A stretch of 49,934 nt of DNA from NCBI GenBank assembly GCA_017445425.1, contig JAFSUF010000015.1, forward strand, positions 1 to 49,934, read 5' to 3'. Under the pieces are notes generated by a model that ran no database searches, was not told the origin of the DNA, and saw only the letters and a list, made by a program, of their open reading frames with translations. Of this stretch, positions 1-8,300 are shown piece after piece (within the stretch, counting starts at the first letter, position 1; every line of letters starts with the position of its first letter). A program made the translations under genes and the position numbers. The DNA comes from Bacteroidales bacterium (GTDB lineage: Bacteria; Bacteroidota; Bacteroidia; Bacteroidales; UBA932).

Positions 1-1101
1 CAGAAAATGGCCGATGCCGGCATCACAATATCATATATGAGCTACGGCAGCATAGAAGAGAACCTCAAGGTTCTGGATGCCGCAAAAGAAACAAATGTAA
101 AGATATGCGTGGGACTGGACAGCTGGTTCTACTCGCCCATCGACGCGAGGCTCGACACCCTCATAATGGCAGTCAAGGACCACCCCGCCCTCTGGGGCTA
201 TATGATTGTGGACGAGCCCTCGGCACAATGGTTCCATAAGGTAAAAGAAGTGCGCGAATATGTCTCCCGTATAGACAGCACTCACAGGTTCTATGTGAAT
301 CTTTACCCTGAAATAGGCACCCAGGCAGATTGCGAAGACGACACCGTGGCGGCCATGAAAGCTCTTGGCACCAGCAACTACCTGGATTATCTGCACCGCT
401 ACATCAAAGAAGCCGAGCCGGATTACATTTCATTTGATATATATCCTCTGCTGCACGAGAATTATCATATAAAGTGGCAGTGGGGACGCCAGATGCGCAA
501 CATAGCCGAGGTCAGCAAAGAGGCGGACCTTCCCTTCTGGGCATTCGCGGCAAGCTCCATCTTCCTGCTCCAGTCATATCCTTCCACAGCGGCCATCAAG
601 CTGCAGCACTACACCAACCTTGCCCACGGCGCTCAGGTGCTGGAATATTACACTTACCAGGCCGAACCAGAACCGGGCAATGACGGACCTCTGCGCAGGG
701 ACGGCAGCTACACCGAGATGTACGACTTCCTGAAAGAGGCCAACGCAGAACTGAACAACCGCGCATACATATTCCTGGGCGACGATGTCAAATGGTTCCG
801 CTACACCGGCGATGAAGCTCCTGTCGGCTGCGACGACCTGATGTTCTCAGAAGATATCCTTCCCGAGCAAGTGGCGCACCTCGGCACTGACATCCAGGCG
901 CTGATATCCTACTTCACCAATGCCGGCCACAGCTACCTTATGATAGTCTCCAATACAATGGAGAGCGCCACAAATGTTGAACTTGACTTCAGCAAGAAAG
1001 TGCTCTTGAGCAAGATGGACGGCTCCTGGGAAAAAGTCGCCAAAGGCCATCAGAACTACACCGTCGCGCCTGGCGACTGCCTGATATTCAGGCTGGATTA
1101 A
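1..1101 (+). CDS. Glycoside-hydrolase-like TIM-barrel protein, 5' end cut off by window
   Basis: The reading frame is open from the first base, so the N-terminus, including any signal peptide, lies outside the window; the ATG at 7 is probably internal. The visible 366 residues have the alternating strand/helix pattern of a (beta/alpha)8 glycoside hydrolase. Examples are KICVGLDSW, then LWGYMIVDEPS (Glu near visible residue 70, a plausible acid/base), YISFDIYPLL and PFWAFAAS. The last ~90 residues look like a small beta-sandwich (VELDFSKKVLL, VAPGDCLIFRLD), as in many Bacteroidetes glycosidases. I cannot assign a GH family or substrate. The next gene has its own promoter, so this one probably ends its transcription unit. 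Confident that it is a real coding region, moderate on the hydrolase fold, low on activity. Confidence 0.7.
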   Translation, partial: QKMADAGITISYMSYGSIEENLKVLDAAKETNVKICVGLDSWFYSPIDARLDTLIMAVKDHPALWGYMIVDEPSAQWFHKVKEVREYVSRIDSTHRFYVNLYPEIGTQADCEDDTVAAMKALGTSNYLDYLHRYIKEAEPDYISFDIYPLLHENYHIKWQWGRQMRNIAEVSKEADLPFWAFAASSIFLLQSYPSTAAIKLQHYTNLAHGAQVLEYYTYQAEPEPGNDGPLRRDGSYTEMYDFLKEANAELNNRAYIFLGDDVKWFRYTGDEAPVGCDDLMFSEDILPEQVAHLGTDIQALISYFTNAGHSYLMIVSNTMESATNVELDFSKKVLLSKMDGSWEKVAKGHQNYTVAPGDCLIFRLD

Positions 1102-1116
1102 ATCATCGCCGTCCAC

Positions 1117-1254
1117 AAATCCTTTATTATTTAGTTTTGACTCCATTTCTTTAGGAGTACCTGTTATCGGAATCCCCAGAAATTTTATGGTAAAGTCGGG
1201 TTCATATTGAGCCTGACAGACAATCGCACCCTTTGCAAACGGATGCTTCTGACG
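1117..1254 (-). pseudogene. Possible remnant of a small secreted-protein gene
   Basis: Reading the minus strand in one frame gives 46 codons containing EPDFTIKFLGIPITGT and then KEMESKLNNKGF. This resembles the mature N-terminus of a common Bacteroidetes secreted family that carries a 'FxGIPIxGT...M..KL..KGF' motif just after the signal peptide. There is no start codon or signal peptide, a TAG stop lies immediately upstream (1255-1257), and downstream the frame runs into the 3' end of the glycosidase gene. It therefore looks like a decayed fragment left in the 196-bp gap. The family resemblance is from memory and the match is short. Confidence 0.35.
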
Positions 1255-1259
1255 CTATT

Positions 1260-1290
1260 TTGTGAGAAGTGGCTATTAATGCTATCTTTG
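1260..1290 (+). promoter_or_regulatory. Bacteroidetes-type promoter for the EamA transporter
   Basis: TTG at 1260-1262, then 20 bases, then TATCTTTG at 1283-1290 match the -33/-7 pattern (TTG - N19-21 - TAnnTTTG) of the Bacteroidetes primary sigma factor. The predicted start of transcription is within a few bases of the ATG at 1298, so the mRNA would have almost no leader. Confidence 0.75.
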
Positions 1291-1297
1291 CCGCCCG

Positions 1298-2164
1298 ATG
1301 TGGTACATTCTGGCTTTTGGCTCTGCCTGCCTGCTTGGCGGCTATGACTCTTTCAAGAAGATATCCCTGAAGGACAATGCAGTGATACCTGTCCTTCTGT
1401 TTAATACTCTCCTTTGTACCATAATTTTTTCGCCGTGGTTGGTGAAGACGGGTTTTGGCAGTTGGGACGTGCAGAAATACATCCTTGGCAAGAGCGTCCT
1501 TGTGTTGTCGTCCTGGCTGGCCGGCTATGTCGCTATGAAGAATCTGCCGCTGACACTTGTAGGCCCTGTAAATGCCACACGGCCGATACTCGTGCTTGTA
1601 GGCGCGATATTCCTTTTTGACGAGAGATTGAATCTGTTGCAGTGGGCGGGCGTTGTGATGGCCATAGTCGCATATATGCTTATGCGTCTGGCGGGCATAT
1701 CGGAGGGGTATGAGCGGGGGAACAAGTGGATAGTATGCCTTATTTTTGCGGTCCTGGCAGGTGCGGCCAGCGGCCTTTACGACAAGTTCCTGCTGTCCCC
1801 GTCGGGGTTGGGGCTGGAAAGGATGCAGGTACTCAGCTGGTACTCTTTGTATCAGGCGCTGATGATGTCTGTGATGGCAGCCTTCTTCTGGTGGCCGGAC
1901 AGAAAACATACCACACCATTCCGTTGGCGTTGGTCTATACCGCTTATCAGCATATTCCTTTGCGGGGCGGATTTCCTGTATATGAAGGCCCTTTCCCAGC
2001 CCGACGCCCTCATCGCAGTAGTCTCGATGATCCGTCGCGGCAGTGTCCTGGTAAGTTTTGCCATCGGTGCGTTTATGCTCAAGGAGAAGAATATCAAATC
2101 CAAATTATTTGATCTGATTCTCCTGCTTGCAAGTATGATTCTTCTGTATCTTGGATCAAAATGA
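1298..2164 (+). CDS. EamA/DMT-family membrane transporter
   Basis: This 288-residue inner-membrane protein has about ten hydrophobic helices arranged as two similar halves, typical of the drug/metabolite transporter superfamily. The first half contains the conserved run around LTLVGPVNATRPILVLVGAI, followed by ERLNLLQWAGVVMAIVAY. The second half has the matching ALIAVVSMIRRGSVLVSFAIGAFMLKEKN block. DMT proteins export or exchange small metabolites; the substrate cannot be read from sequence. The ATG lies directly after a good promoter, supporting this start. The metallophosphoesterase start codon follows the stop by 7 bases, so the two are probably co-transcribed. Confidence 0.85.
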   Translation: MWYILAFGSACLLGGYDSFKKISLKDNAVIPVLLFNTLLCTIIFSPWLVKTGFGSWDVQKYILGKSVLVLSSWLAGYVAMKNLPLTLVGPVNATRPILVLVGAIFLFDERLNLLQWAGVVMAIVAYMLMRLAGISEGYERGNKWIVCLIFAVLAGAASGLYDKFLLSPSGLGLERMQVLSWYSLYQALMMSVMAAFFWWPDRKHTTPFRWRWSIPLISIFLCGADFLYMKALSQPDALIAVVSMIRRGSVLVSFAIGAFMLKEKNIKSKLFDLILLLASMILLYLGSK

Positions 2165-2171
2165 TATCGTT

Positions 2172-3170
2172 ATGAATAAATCCGGCTCTCTTTTTTGTAT
2201 CATTATACTGTTGTCATTCCTCACCGCCTGCAACCAGGTGGCACCCGCCGCCCGCCTGCAGTACAATGACGACGGCAAATTCAAGATTGTCCAGATTACC
2301 GACACTCACGTCATTCCCGGCAATTCAGGTTCAGAAATAACCCTGAAGAACCTGGATGCAGTGCTGGAGATGGAGAAACCGGATTTTGTAATCCATACCG
2401 GAGACATTGTCTATGGGAAGCCGGCTGCCGAGGCGGCCCATCTGGTATTTGATATCCTTGCAGGTAAAGGAATCCCCTTTGCCGTTACGCTCGGCAACCA
2501 CGACGGAGAATTTGACTTGAACAGACAGCAGCTGCTCGACCTTATCAGCGGTATGGACGGATGCGTCAACAAAGCCAAAAACAACATCCTTACGCTGAGC
2601 GGACAAAACGGGCTGGACCGCGTGTTTTATCTTTTTGACAGCGGGAACCGGGACGATGTCGCCGATATCAACAGCTGGGGCTACATCCACGAAGATCAGA
2701 TTGACTGGTATCGTAAAGCCAGTGATTATTATACAAAAAACAACGGAGGGGAGCCTGTGCCGTCAGTGGCTTTCTTCCATATTCCGCTGCCTGAAATCAA
2801 CGACGCGCTCAAGGAAACTGCCAAACAGCCCGGCTTCTATAGCGGGAACCAAGGGGAAGCGCCCTGTTCGCCGCTATTCAACTCTGGCCTCTATCTGGCT
2901 ATGCGTGAGAAGGGAGACGTGCAGGCCATCAGCACTGGACACGACCACAACAACGACTTCGTGGTTTATTGGCAGGACTTTTTCTTTATGTACGGAAGGT
3001 ATGGCTCATTTGACAACATTTACAATGACCTTCAACCCAGCGGAGCCCGCGTATTTGAATTTACCGACGGACAGCCGGGATTCCGCACCTGGATCCGCCT
3101 GGCAGACGGTCGCAAGGAGCAGGAGTTCTACCTTTATCCCGGGATGGAGAATCTTGCACAGCCGCGATAG
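2172..3170 (+). CDS. Lipoprotein calcineurin-like metallophosphoesterase
   Basis: I chose the ATG at 2172 because it opens a clean lipoprotein signal (MNKSGSLFCIIILLSFLTAC, lipid-bearing Cys20). An earlier in-frame start at 2151 would overlap the previous gene and put charged residues before the signal. The mature protein shows the metal-binding signature of the calcineurin-like fold: DTH (residues 44-46), HTGDIV (~75-80), GNHD (~108-111) and GHDHNND near residue 260. Related Bacteroidetes proteins are annotated as purple-acid-phosphatase-like phosphohydrolases. It probably acts in the periplasm or at the outer membrane on a phosphoester that cannot be named. Its stop codon abuts the tandem repeat at 3171, and the last residues may be repeat-derived. 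Confidence 0.85.
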   Translation: MNKSGSLFCIIILLSFLTACNQVAPAARLQYNDDGKFKIVQITDTHVIPGNSGSEITLKNLDAVLEMEKPDFVIHTGDIVYGKPAAEAAHLVFDILAGKGIPFAVTLGNHDGEFDLNRQQLLDLISGMDGCVNKAKNNILTLSGQNGLDRVFYLFDSGNRDDVADINSWGYIHEDQIDWYRKASDYYTKNNGGEPVPSVAFFHIPLPEINDALKETAKQPGFYSGNQGEAPCSPLFNSGLYLAMREKGDVQAISTGHDHNNDFVVYWQDFFFMYGRYGSFDNIYNDLQPSGARVFEFTDGQPGFRTWIRLADGRKEQEFYLYPGMENLAQPR

Positions 3171-3440
3171 CGGCCGGCGCCTTGCGCCGCGGGGGTGTTA
3201 GGGGGCAGCGCCCCCTGGTATATCGACGTACAAGAAAAGCACCCGTGCGGGGGCAAAGCCGCGTTAGCGGCCGGCGCCTTGCGCCGCGGGGGTGTTAGGG
3301 GGCAGCGCCCCCTAGTATATCGACGTACAAGAAAAGCACCCGTGCGGGGGCAAAGCCGCGTTAGCGGCCGGCGCCTTGCGCCGCGGGGGTGTTAGGGGGC
3401 AGCGCCCCCTAGTATATCGACGTACAAGAAAAGCACCCGT
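3171..3440. repeat. 97-bp tandem repeat, 2.8 copies
   Basis: Copies start at 3171, 3268 and 3365. The first two are 97 bp, and the third stops after 76 bp at 3440. Copy 1 differs from the others at one base (ccctggtat against ccctagtat). Each unit holds GC-rich palindromes (gcggccggcgcc...gcgccgc and agggggcagcgccccct) and ends with gtacaagaaaagcacccg, one arm of the hairpin that follows the tRNA-Arg gene. The ten bases before copy 1 (gccgcgatag) also resemble a unit end, so the repeat reaches into the stop codon of the preceding gene. Small open frames inside it are a by-product of the repetition. Confidence 0.9.
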
Positions 3441-3459
3441 ATGGGTGCTTTTCTTGTAC
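3422..3459 (-). terminator. Terminator hairpin after tRNA-Arg
   Basis: The arms 3422-3440 and 3441-3459 form a 19-bp inverted repeat with one mismatch and almost no loop. On the minus strand the core GCACCC-ATAC-GGGTGC is followed by TTTTCTT, the form of an intrinsic terminator directly after the tRNA. The left arm is the same sequence that ends each 97-bp repeat unit. Confidence 0.75.
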
Positions 3460-3528
3460 CTCCGTGGGGAATCGAACCCCAACCTAAAGAACCGGAATCT
3501 TCAATTCTATCCATTAAACTACGGAGGC
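3457..3528 (-). tRNA. tRNA-Arg (anticodon CCG)
   Basis: The minus strand folds into a full cloverleaf. The acceptor GCCTCCG pairs with CGGAGGT (first pair G-U), with discriminator A. The D-arm is GTTT/GAAT around AATGGATA. The anticodon stem GAAGA/TCTTT encloses loop TTCCGGT, giving anticodon CCG. The T-arm is TGGGG-TTCGATT-CCCCA. No CCA is encoded at the 3' end. The molecule is 72 nt before CCA addition and would read CGG arginine codons. Confidence 0.93.
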
Positions 3529-3546
3529 CGGTATGCTTTTGGCAAT

Positions 3547-3555
3547 GCAAAAGTA
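3547..3555 (-). promoter_or_regulatory. Possible -7 element for tRNA-Arg
   Basis: TACTTTTGC on the minus strand fits TAnnTTTGC and lies 18 bases upstream of the mature tRNA 5' end. No TTG is found at the expected distance further upstream, so this is a half-supported promoter. Confidence 0.4.
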
Positions 3556-3600
3556 CAACAAAAATATCTATCTTTACACTTCTAATCAATATTTCTAAAA

Positions 3601-4482
3601 ATGAGAGCATACGTATTCCCCGGCCAGGGGTCGCAGTTCCCGGGAATGGGTAAGGAGTTATATGCGTCCAGCAGCAGGGTAAGGGCTTTGTTCTCCCGCG
3701 CCGGCGAGATACTGGGCTTTGACATCAGTGCCATTATGTTTTCCGGCAGTGCGGAGGACCTGCGTGCGACGGCTGTGACCCAGCCGGTGGTCTTTTTGCA
3801 TTCCGTGATAACGGCGCTCTGTATGGAAGATTTCAAGCCTGAGATGACTGCCGGCCACTCTCTTGGCGAGTTTTCTGCCCTTGTTGCGGCGGGTGCCCTG
3901 GAATTTGAGGATGCGTTGCGGCTGGTGGCGGTCCGTGCGGATGCCATGCTGAAGGCATGCGAGGCTGTTCCCGGAACCATGGCGGCTGTGCTGGGCATGG
4001 ATTTCAAGACTATCGAGGATATCTGCGCCGGCATAGATGGGGTGGTGGTCCCTGCAAATTACAACAGTCCTGGGCAACTGGTGATTTCTGGAGAGGATGA
4101 CGCTGTTGACCGCGCCTGTGCGGCCCTCAAGGAGGCGGGCGCAAAACGCGCGCTGAAGCTCTCTGTGGGCGGTGCCTTCCACTCACCGTTGATGGCTCCG
4201 GCTGCAGAGCGTCTGGCAAAGGCTATTGAGGATACTGCTTTCAAGGCACCTTTGTGTCCTGTATATCAGAACGTAGATGCCATGCCGGCAACTGATCCTG
4301 AGCAAATCAAGGGCAACCTGCTAAAGCAGCTTACCAGCCCTGTCCGCTGGGCCCAGACCGTGGAGAATATGATTGCCGCCGGCGCGACCTCCTTTACAGA
4401 GGTGGGCCCCGGCACGGTGCTCGCCGGCCTGATAAAAAAAATAGCGCCCGAAGGCGCTATCGAGATTGAATCCGTGGGTTAA
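3601..4482 (+). CDS. fabD: Malonyl-CoA:ACP transacylase
   Basis: FabD moves the malonyl group from CoA to acyl carrier protein in the cytoplasm, the entry step of type II fatty-acid synthesis. The 293-residue length is usual. The oxyanion-hole motif GQGSQ is at residues 8-12, the nucleophile motif GHSLGE at 85-90 (Ser87), and the catalytic His lies in GGAFHSPLM. The C-terminal region FTEVGPGTVLAGLIKKI is also typical. The gene stands alone, not in a fab cluster, and converges with the next gene. Its last codons contain a hairpin that works as a terminator for the opposite strand. Confidence 0.96.
   Translation: MRAYVFPGQGSQFPGMGKELYASSSRVRALFSRAGEILGFDISAIMFSGSAEDLRATAVTQPVVFLHSVITALCMEDFKPEMTAGHSLGEFSALVAAGALEFEDALRLVAVRADAMLKACEAVPGTMAAVLGMDFKTIEDICAGIDGVVVPANYNSPGQLVISGEDDAVDRACAALKEAGAKRALKLSVGGAFHSPLMAPAAERLAKAIEDTAFKAPLCPVYQNVDAMPATDPEQIKGNLLKQLTSPVRWAQTVENMIAAGATSFTEVGPGTVLAGLIKKIAPEGAIEIESVG
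4433..4460 (-). terminator. Minus-strand terminator inside the 3' end of fabD
   Basis: On the minus strand the stem ATAGCGCC-TTCG-GGCGCTAT (4460-4441) is followed by TTTTTTTATC, a textbook intrinsic terminator for the gene at 4495-5208. The same bases encode the last residues of FabD (KKIAPEGAIE), so the signal is shared with coding sequence. Confidence 0.8.
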
Positions 4483-4494
4483 TCCAGCGGATTT

Positions 4495-5208
4495 TTACTG
4501 TATAAGTAGGGAGTAGAGTTCGCGGGCCTGCTCTACGTTGTACTGATCTACGTCGTGGTTTGCGAAGTACTCCTTGATGATTGCCGATTTCTTCTTGTAC
4601 ATCTTGCAGAGCTGCTTCTCGTTGAAGTATGCAACCTTCTTGCCGTTGATAAATACGGGGCGTTGCTCGTAGGTGTAGCGCATCTCGGTGTTGCCGGTGA
4701 GCTCTGTCGTGGTACCGCCATCAGACAGGGAGGAGATGTTGGTGGTTGAGGAGAGCTGGGATGATGTGCCATACATATCTTTCTTGCCCATGTCCATGCC
4801 CTTGAGAACCTCCATCTGCGCCAGTACGGTCTCGTTATAATCCAGCACGCGATAATATATCCCCTTTATTTTCAGGAACATATTCTTGCCGGTGTTAACC
4901 TTTACCACGTTGTCTTCATAAAGCAGGGGGATGGTGTCATTTCCGCTTATCATCACCACGCACTGGTGGAGGTTGTTGATGTTGATTATGCCCTGCGAAG
5001 GGTGGAGGGTGATGGGGGTGCCATCCTCTTCATAGACGGCAGCGTCCTGATCAAACACCACTGTTCCCTTACCAAATTCGTCGAGTTTGTAAAGGTGTTC
5101 CTTCATAAAGATTTCGCTCTTCTCGGGGTCGATCCCGCTGTTTTCAACCTGTGCGAATGCCTGTGCTGAGAGAGCCAATACGGCTACGGCCAAAAGAATT
5201 CTTTTCAT
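4495..5208 (-). CDS. Secreted protein of unknown function
   Basis: This 237-residue protein starts with a signal peptide (MKRILLAVAVLALSAQAFAQ, cut expected after AFA). I place the start at the ATG at 5208; the frame extends upstream to 5229, but those residues (MTKIIKQ) would sit before the signal. The mature part is mixed and polar, with a Ser/Thr-rich stretch in the middle (SSQLSSTTNISSLSDGGTTT) and a basic, helical C-terminus (KKSAIIKEYFANHDVDQYNV). I recognise no catalytic motif. It is probably periplasmic. It is transcribed alone, between a -7 element at 5227-5234 and a terminator inside fabD. Confidence 0.75.
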   Translation of the reverse strand: MKRILLAVAVLALSAQAFAQVENSGIDPEKSEIFMKEHLYKLDEFGKGTVVFDQDAAVYEEDGTPITLHPSQGIININNLHQCVVMISGNDTIPLLYEDNVVKVNTGKNMFLKIKGIYYRVLDYNETVLAQMEVLKGMDMGKKDMYGTSSQLSSTTNISSLSDGGTTTELTGNTEMRYTYEQRPVFINGKKVAYFNEKQLCKMYKKKSAIIKEYFANHDVDQYNVEQARELYSLLIQ

Positions 5209-5226
5209 TTGCTTGATTATTTTAGT

Positions 5227-5234
5227 CAAAGGTA
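5227..5234 (-). promoter_or_regulatory. -7 element for the secreted protein gene
   Basis: TACCTTTG on the minus strand matches TAnnTTTG exactly and lies 18 bases before the ATG at 5208. No TTG is seen 19-21 bases further upstream, so only half of the promoter is supported. Confidence 0.45.
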
Positions 5235-5278
5235 GAACTTTCTTTCCATACTCATCATATTTTGTGCCAATTTTTTAT

Positions 5279-5286
5279 TAGTTTTG
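5279..5286 (+). promoter_or_regulatory. -7 element for nifJ
   Basis: TAGTTTTG matches TAnnTTTG exactly and would give a leader of about 60 bases before the nifJ ATG. The nearest TTG upstream (5262-5264) is only 14 bases away, shorter than usual, so the -33 box is uncertain. Confidence 0.4.
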
Positions 5287-5353
5287 CTTGCGAAATTGGG
5301 TTATAAGGGCCCGACTTCATTCATGTCCGTATTTTTTAATAATAGCATATTAA

Positions 5354-8300
5354 ATGGCAAAGAAATTTATCACGTGTGACGGTAACTATGCAGCAGCCCA
5401 CGCGGCATATCTGTTCAGCGAGAACGCTGCTATTTACCCCATCACACCTTCCTCCACAATGGCCGAACTTTTTGACGAATGGGTAGCGTACGGTAAGAAA
5501 AACATGTTCGGCAATGTCCCGTCTGTTACAGAGATGCAGAGCGAGGCTGGTGCCGCCGGTGCGGTCCATGGTTCGTTGCAGGCGGGCGCCCTGACATCAA
5601 CCTTTACGGCGTCGCAGGGCCTGCTGCTGATGATTCCGAACATGTACAAGATTGCCGGTGAGATGCTCCCCGGCGTGTTCCACGTCTCTGCCCGCGCACT
5701 GGCGTCGCACGCCCTCTCAATTTTCGGCGACCATCAGGATGTGATGGCAGCCCGTGCAACCGGATTCAACTTCCTGGTATCAAATAACCCGCAGGAGGCT
5801 ATGGACCTCGGTGCAGTGGCGCATCTGGCAGCAATCAAGAGCAGCCTGCCTTTCCTGCACTTCTTTGACGGCTTCCGCACCTCTCATGAAATCCAGAAGA
5901 TTGAGATCCTTGAGGGGGAAGAGCTCCGTCCGCTGGTGAGCGACAAGGCGCTGGAGCGTTTCCGCGAGCGTGCGCTCAACCCTGTGAAGCCGGTTACCCG
6001 CGGTACTGCGCAGAACCCTGATGTGTATTTCCAGGCACGCGAGGCCGCCAACCAGTATTATGATGCCGTTCCGGACATCGTAGCGCGCTATATGGGTGAA
6101 ATTGCAGAAATCACCGGCCGCCGTTACCTGCCTTTCGATTATTATGGCGATCCCGAGGCTGAGGATATCATCGTAGCGATGGGTTCCGTGTGCGACACGA
6201 TTAAAGAGACCATAGATTACCTGGCAGAGAAGGAGGGCCGCAAACTCGGTCTGGTGAGCGTTCACCTCTATCGTCCTTTCTCTCTCAAATATTTCAAGCG
6301 CGCCCTCCCCAAGAGCGCAAAGCGCATCGCAGTGCTCGACCGCACCAAAGAGAACGGAGCCAACGGCGAACCTCTCGCCCTTGACGTACGCAACGCGCTG
6401 TTCGGCAGCCGCGGCATCCAGGTGTTCCACGGCCGTTACGGCCTCTCCAGCAAGGATACCACTCCCGCACAGATTATCGCCGTGTTCGACAACCTTGCCC
6501 TCAAGGAGCCCAAGAACGACTTCACGGTGGGCATCGTGGACGATGTCACATACAAGTCTCTCCCCGTCAAAGGTGAGATATCCCTCTCCAAGAAGGGTAC
6601 TTACGAGTGCCGATTCTTTGGCCTTGGCAGCGACGGTACCGTGGGTGCAAACAAGAACACCATCAAGATTATCGGTGACCATACCGACAAATATGCGCAG
6701 GCATACTTCGATTACGACAGCAAGAAGTCGGGCGGATATACCTGCTCCCACCTCCGTTTTGGCGACAGCCCCATCCGTGCTCCGTATCTGGTGCGCACTC
6801 CGGATTTCGTGGCCTGCCACGTCCCGTCGTATCTTAACAAATACGATGTGCTCAAGGGGATAAAGAAGGGCGGTACATTCCTGCTGAACAGCATGTGGGA
6901 TGAGGAGGAGACTCTAAAACGCATCCCCGACTTCGTTAAGAAGGAGATTGCCTCCAAGAACATCCGGCTCTTCATCATTAACGCCACCAGGATTGCTGCA
7001 GAAATCGGCCTCGGCGGCCGCACCAATACCATCCTGCAGTCGGCATTCTTCAAGATTACCGGCATCATCCCTTACGAGGATGCAGTGACCTACATGAAGA
7101 AGGCGATTGACAAATCTTACGGCAAGAAGGGCGAGAGCGTGGTTGCTATGAACTATGCCGCCGTTGACCGTGGCGGCGAATATACAGAGGTGCAGATTCC
7201 TGAATCCTGGAAGAAGGCAACCGGCCGCTTTGTGAACCCCGGCTTCAACCGCCTGGCTCCCGAGTGGATCCGCAACGTTGCCGACGTTGTAAATGCACAG
7301 GAAGGCGATACCCTCCCGGTGAGCACATTTGCAAATCCGGACTTTGTTGACGGAACCATCCCTTCCGGCACTGCTGCATACGAAAAGCGTGGTGTTGCAG
7401 TGAACGTCCCTGAATGGAATCCGGAGAACTGTATCCAGTGCAACCAGTGTGCATACGTCTGCCCTCACGCAGCAATCCGCCCGTTCCTGATGACTGCAGA
7501 AGAGGCGGCCAAGGCTCCGGAAGGCATCAAGAAAGCTGCCGGCAAGGCCCAGCTCAAGGATTATATATTCACCATGCAGCTCTCTCCCGCCGACTGTACG
7601 GGTTGCGGCAACTGCGCCGATGTCTGCCCCGGCTTCAAGGGTGCAAAGGCTCTGGCAATGGTTCCCGCAGAGAGCCAGATGGCAGAGCAGGCAAACTTCA
7701 ACTTCCTGCACTCCAAGATCGGTTACAAGGATAGCATCCTCCCCAAGGAGCAGAGCGTCAAGAACCTCGGGTTTGCACAGCCTCTGTTTGAGTTCAGCGG
7801 CGCCTGCGCAGGCTGTGGTGAGACCCCTTATATAAAGACCATCACCCAGCTTTTTGGCGAGAGCATGGTTGTAGCCAATGCAACCGGTTGCTCCTCCATC
7901 TATGGCGCATCGTTCCCTTCATCGCCTTATTGCACAGATGCAAAGGGGCACGGCCCTGCATGGGACAACTCCCTGTTTGAGGATAATGCCGAGTTTGGCC
8001 TGGGTATGCGCCTGGGTAGCGAGAAGGTTCGCGACAATATCGCAGAACTAATGACTAAAGGCCTGGAGTGCCCCAAGTGCTCCGACGAGATAAAGGCTCT
8101 CTACACCAAGTGGCTCGAGAACCGCGGCGACCGCAAGATTACCTATGAGGTTTATGAGCAGCTTGTCCCCCTGATGGAGAAGTGCAAGTGCGATACATGC
8201 AAGGCTCTGCTCAAACTGCAGAAGTTTATCCCTGCCCGCAGCCAGTGGATAATAGGCGGTGACGGATGGGGTTATGACATCGGTTACGGCGGATTGGACC

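Noticed and set aside
3171-3440. The repeat array as a CRISPR
   Set aside because: The units are contiguous 97-bp copies with no unique spacers, and no cas genes are near.
3195-3585. Several small plus-strand open frames rich in RGGVRGQRPLVYRRTRKAP
   Set aside because: They are translations of the 97-bp tandem repeat and of the reverse strand of tRNA-Arg, without start signals or family likeness.
4441-4460. Hairpin as terminator of fabD
   Set aside because: It lies before the fabD stop codon, and the T-run exists only on the minus strand.
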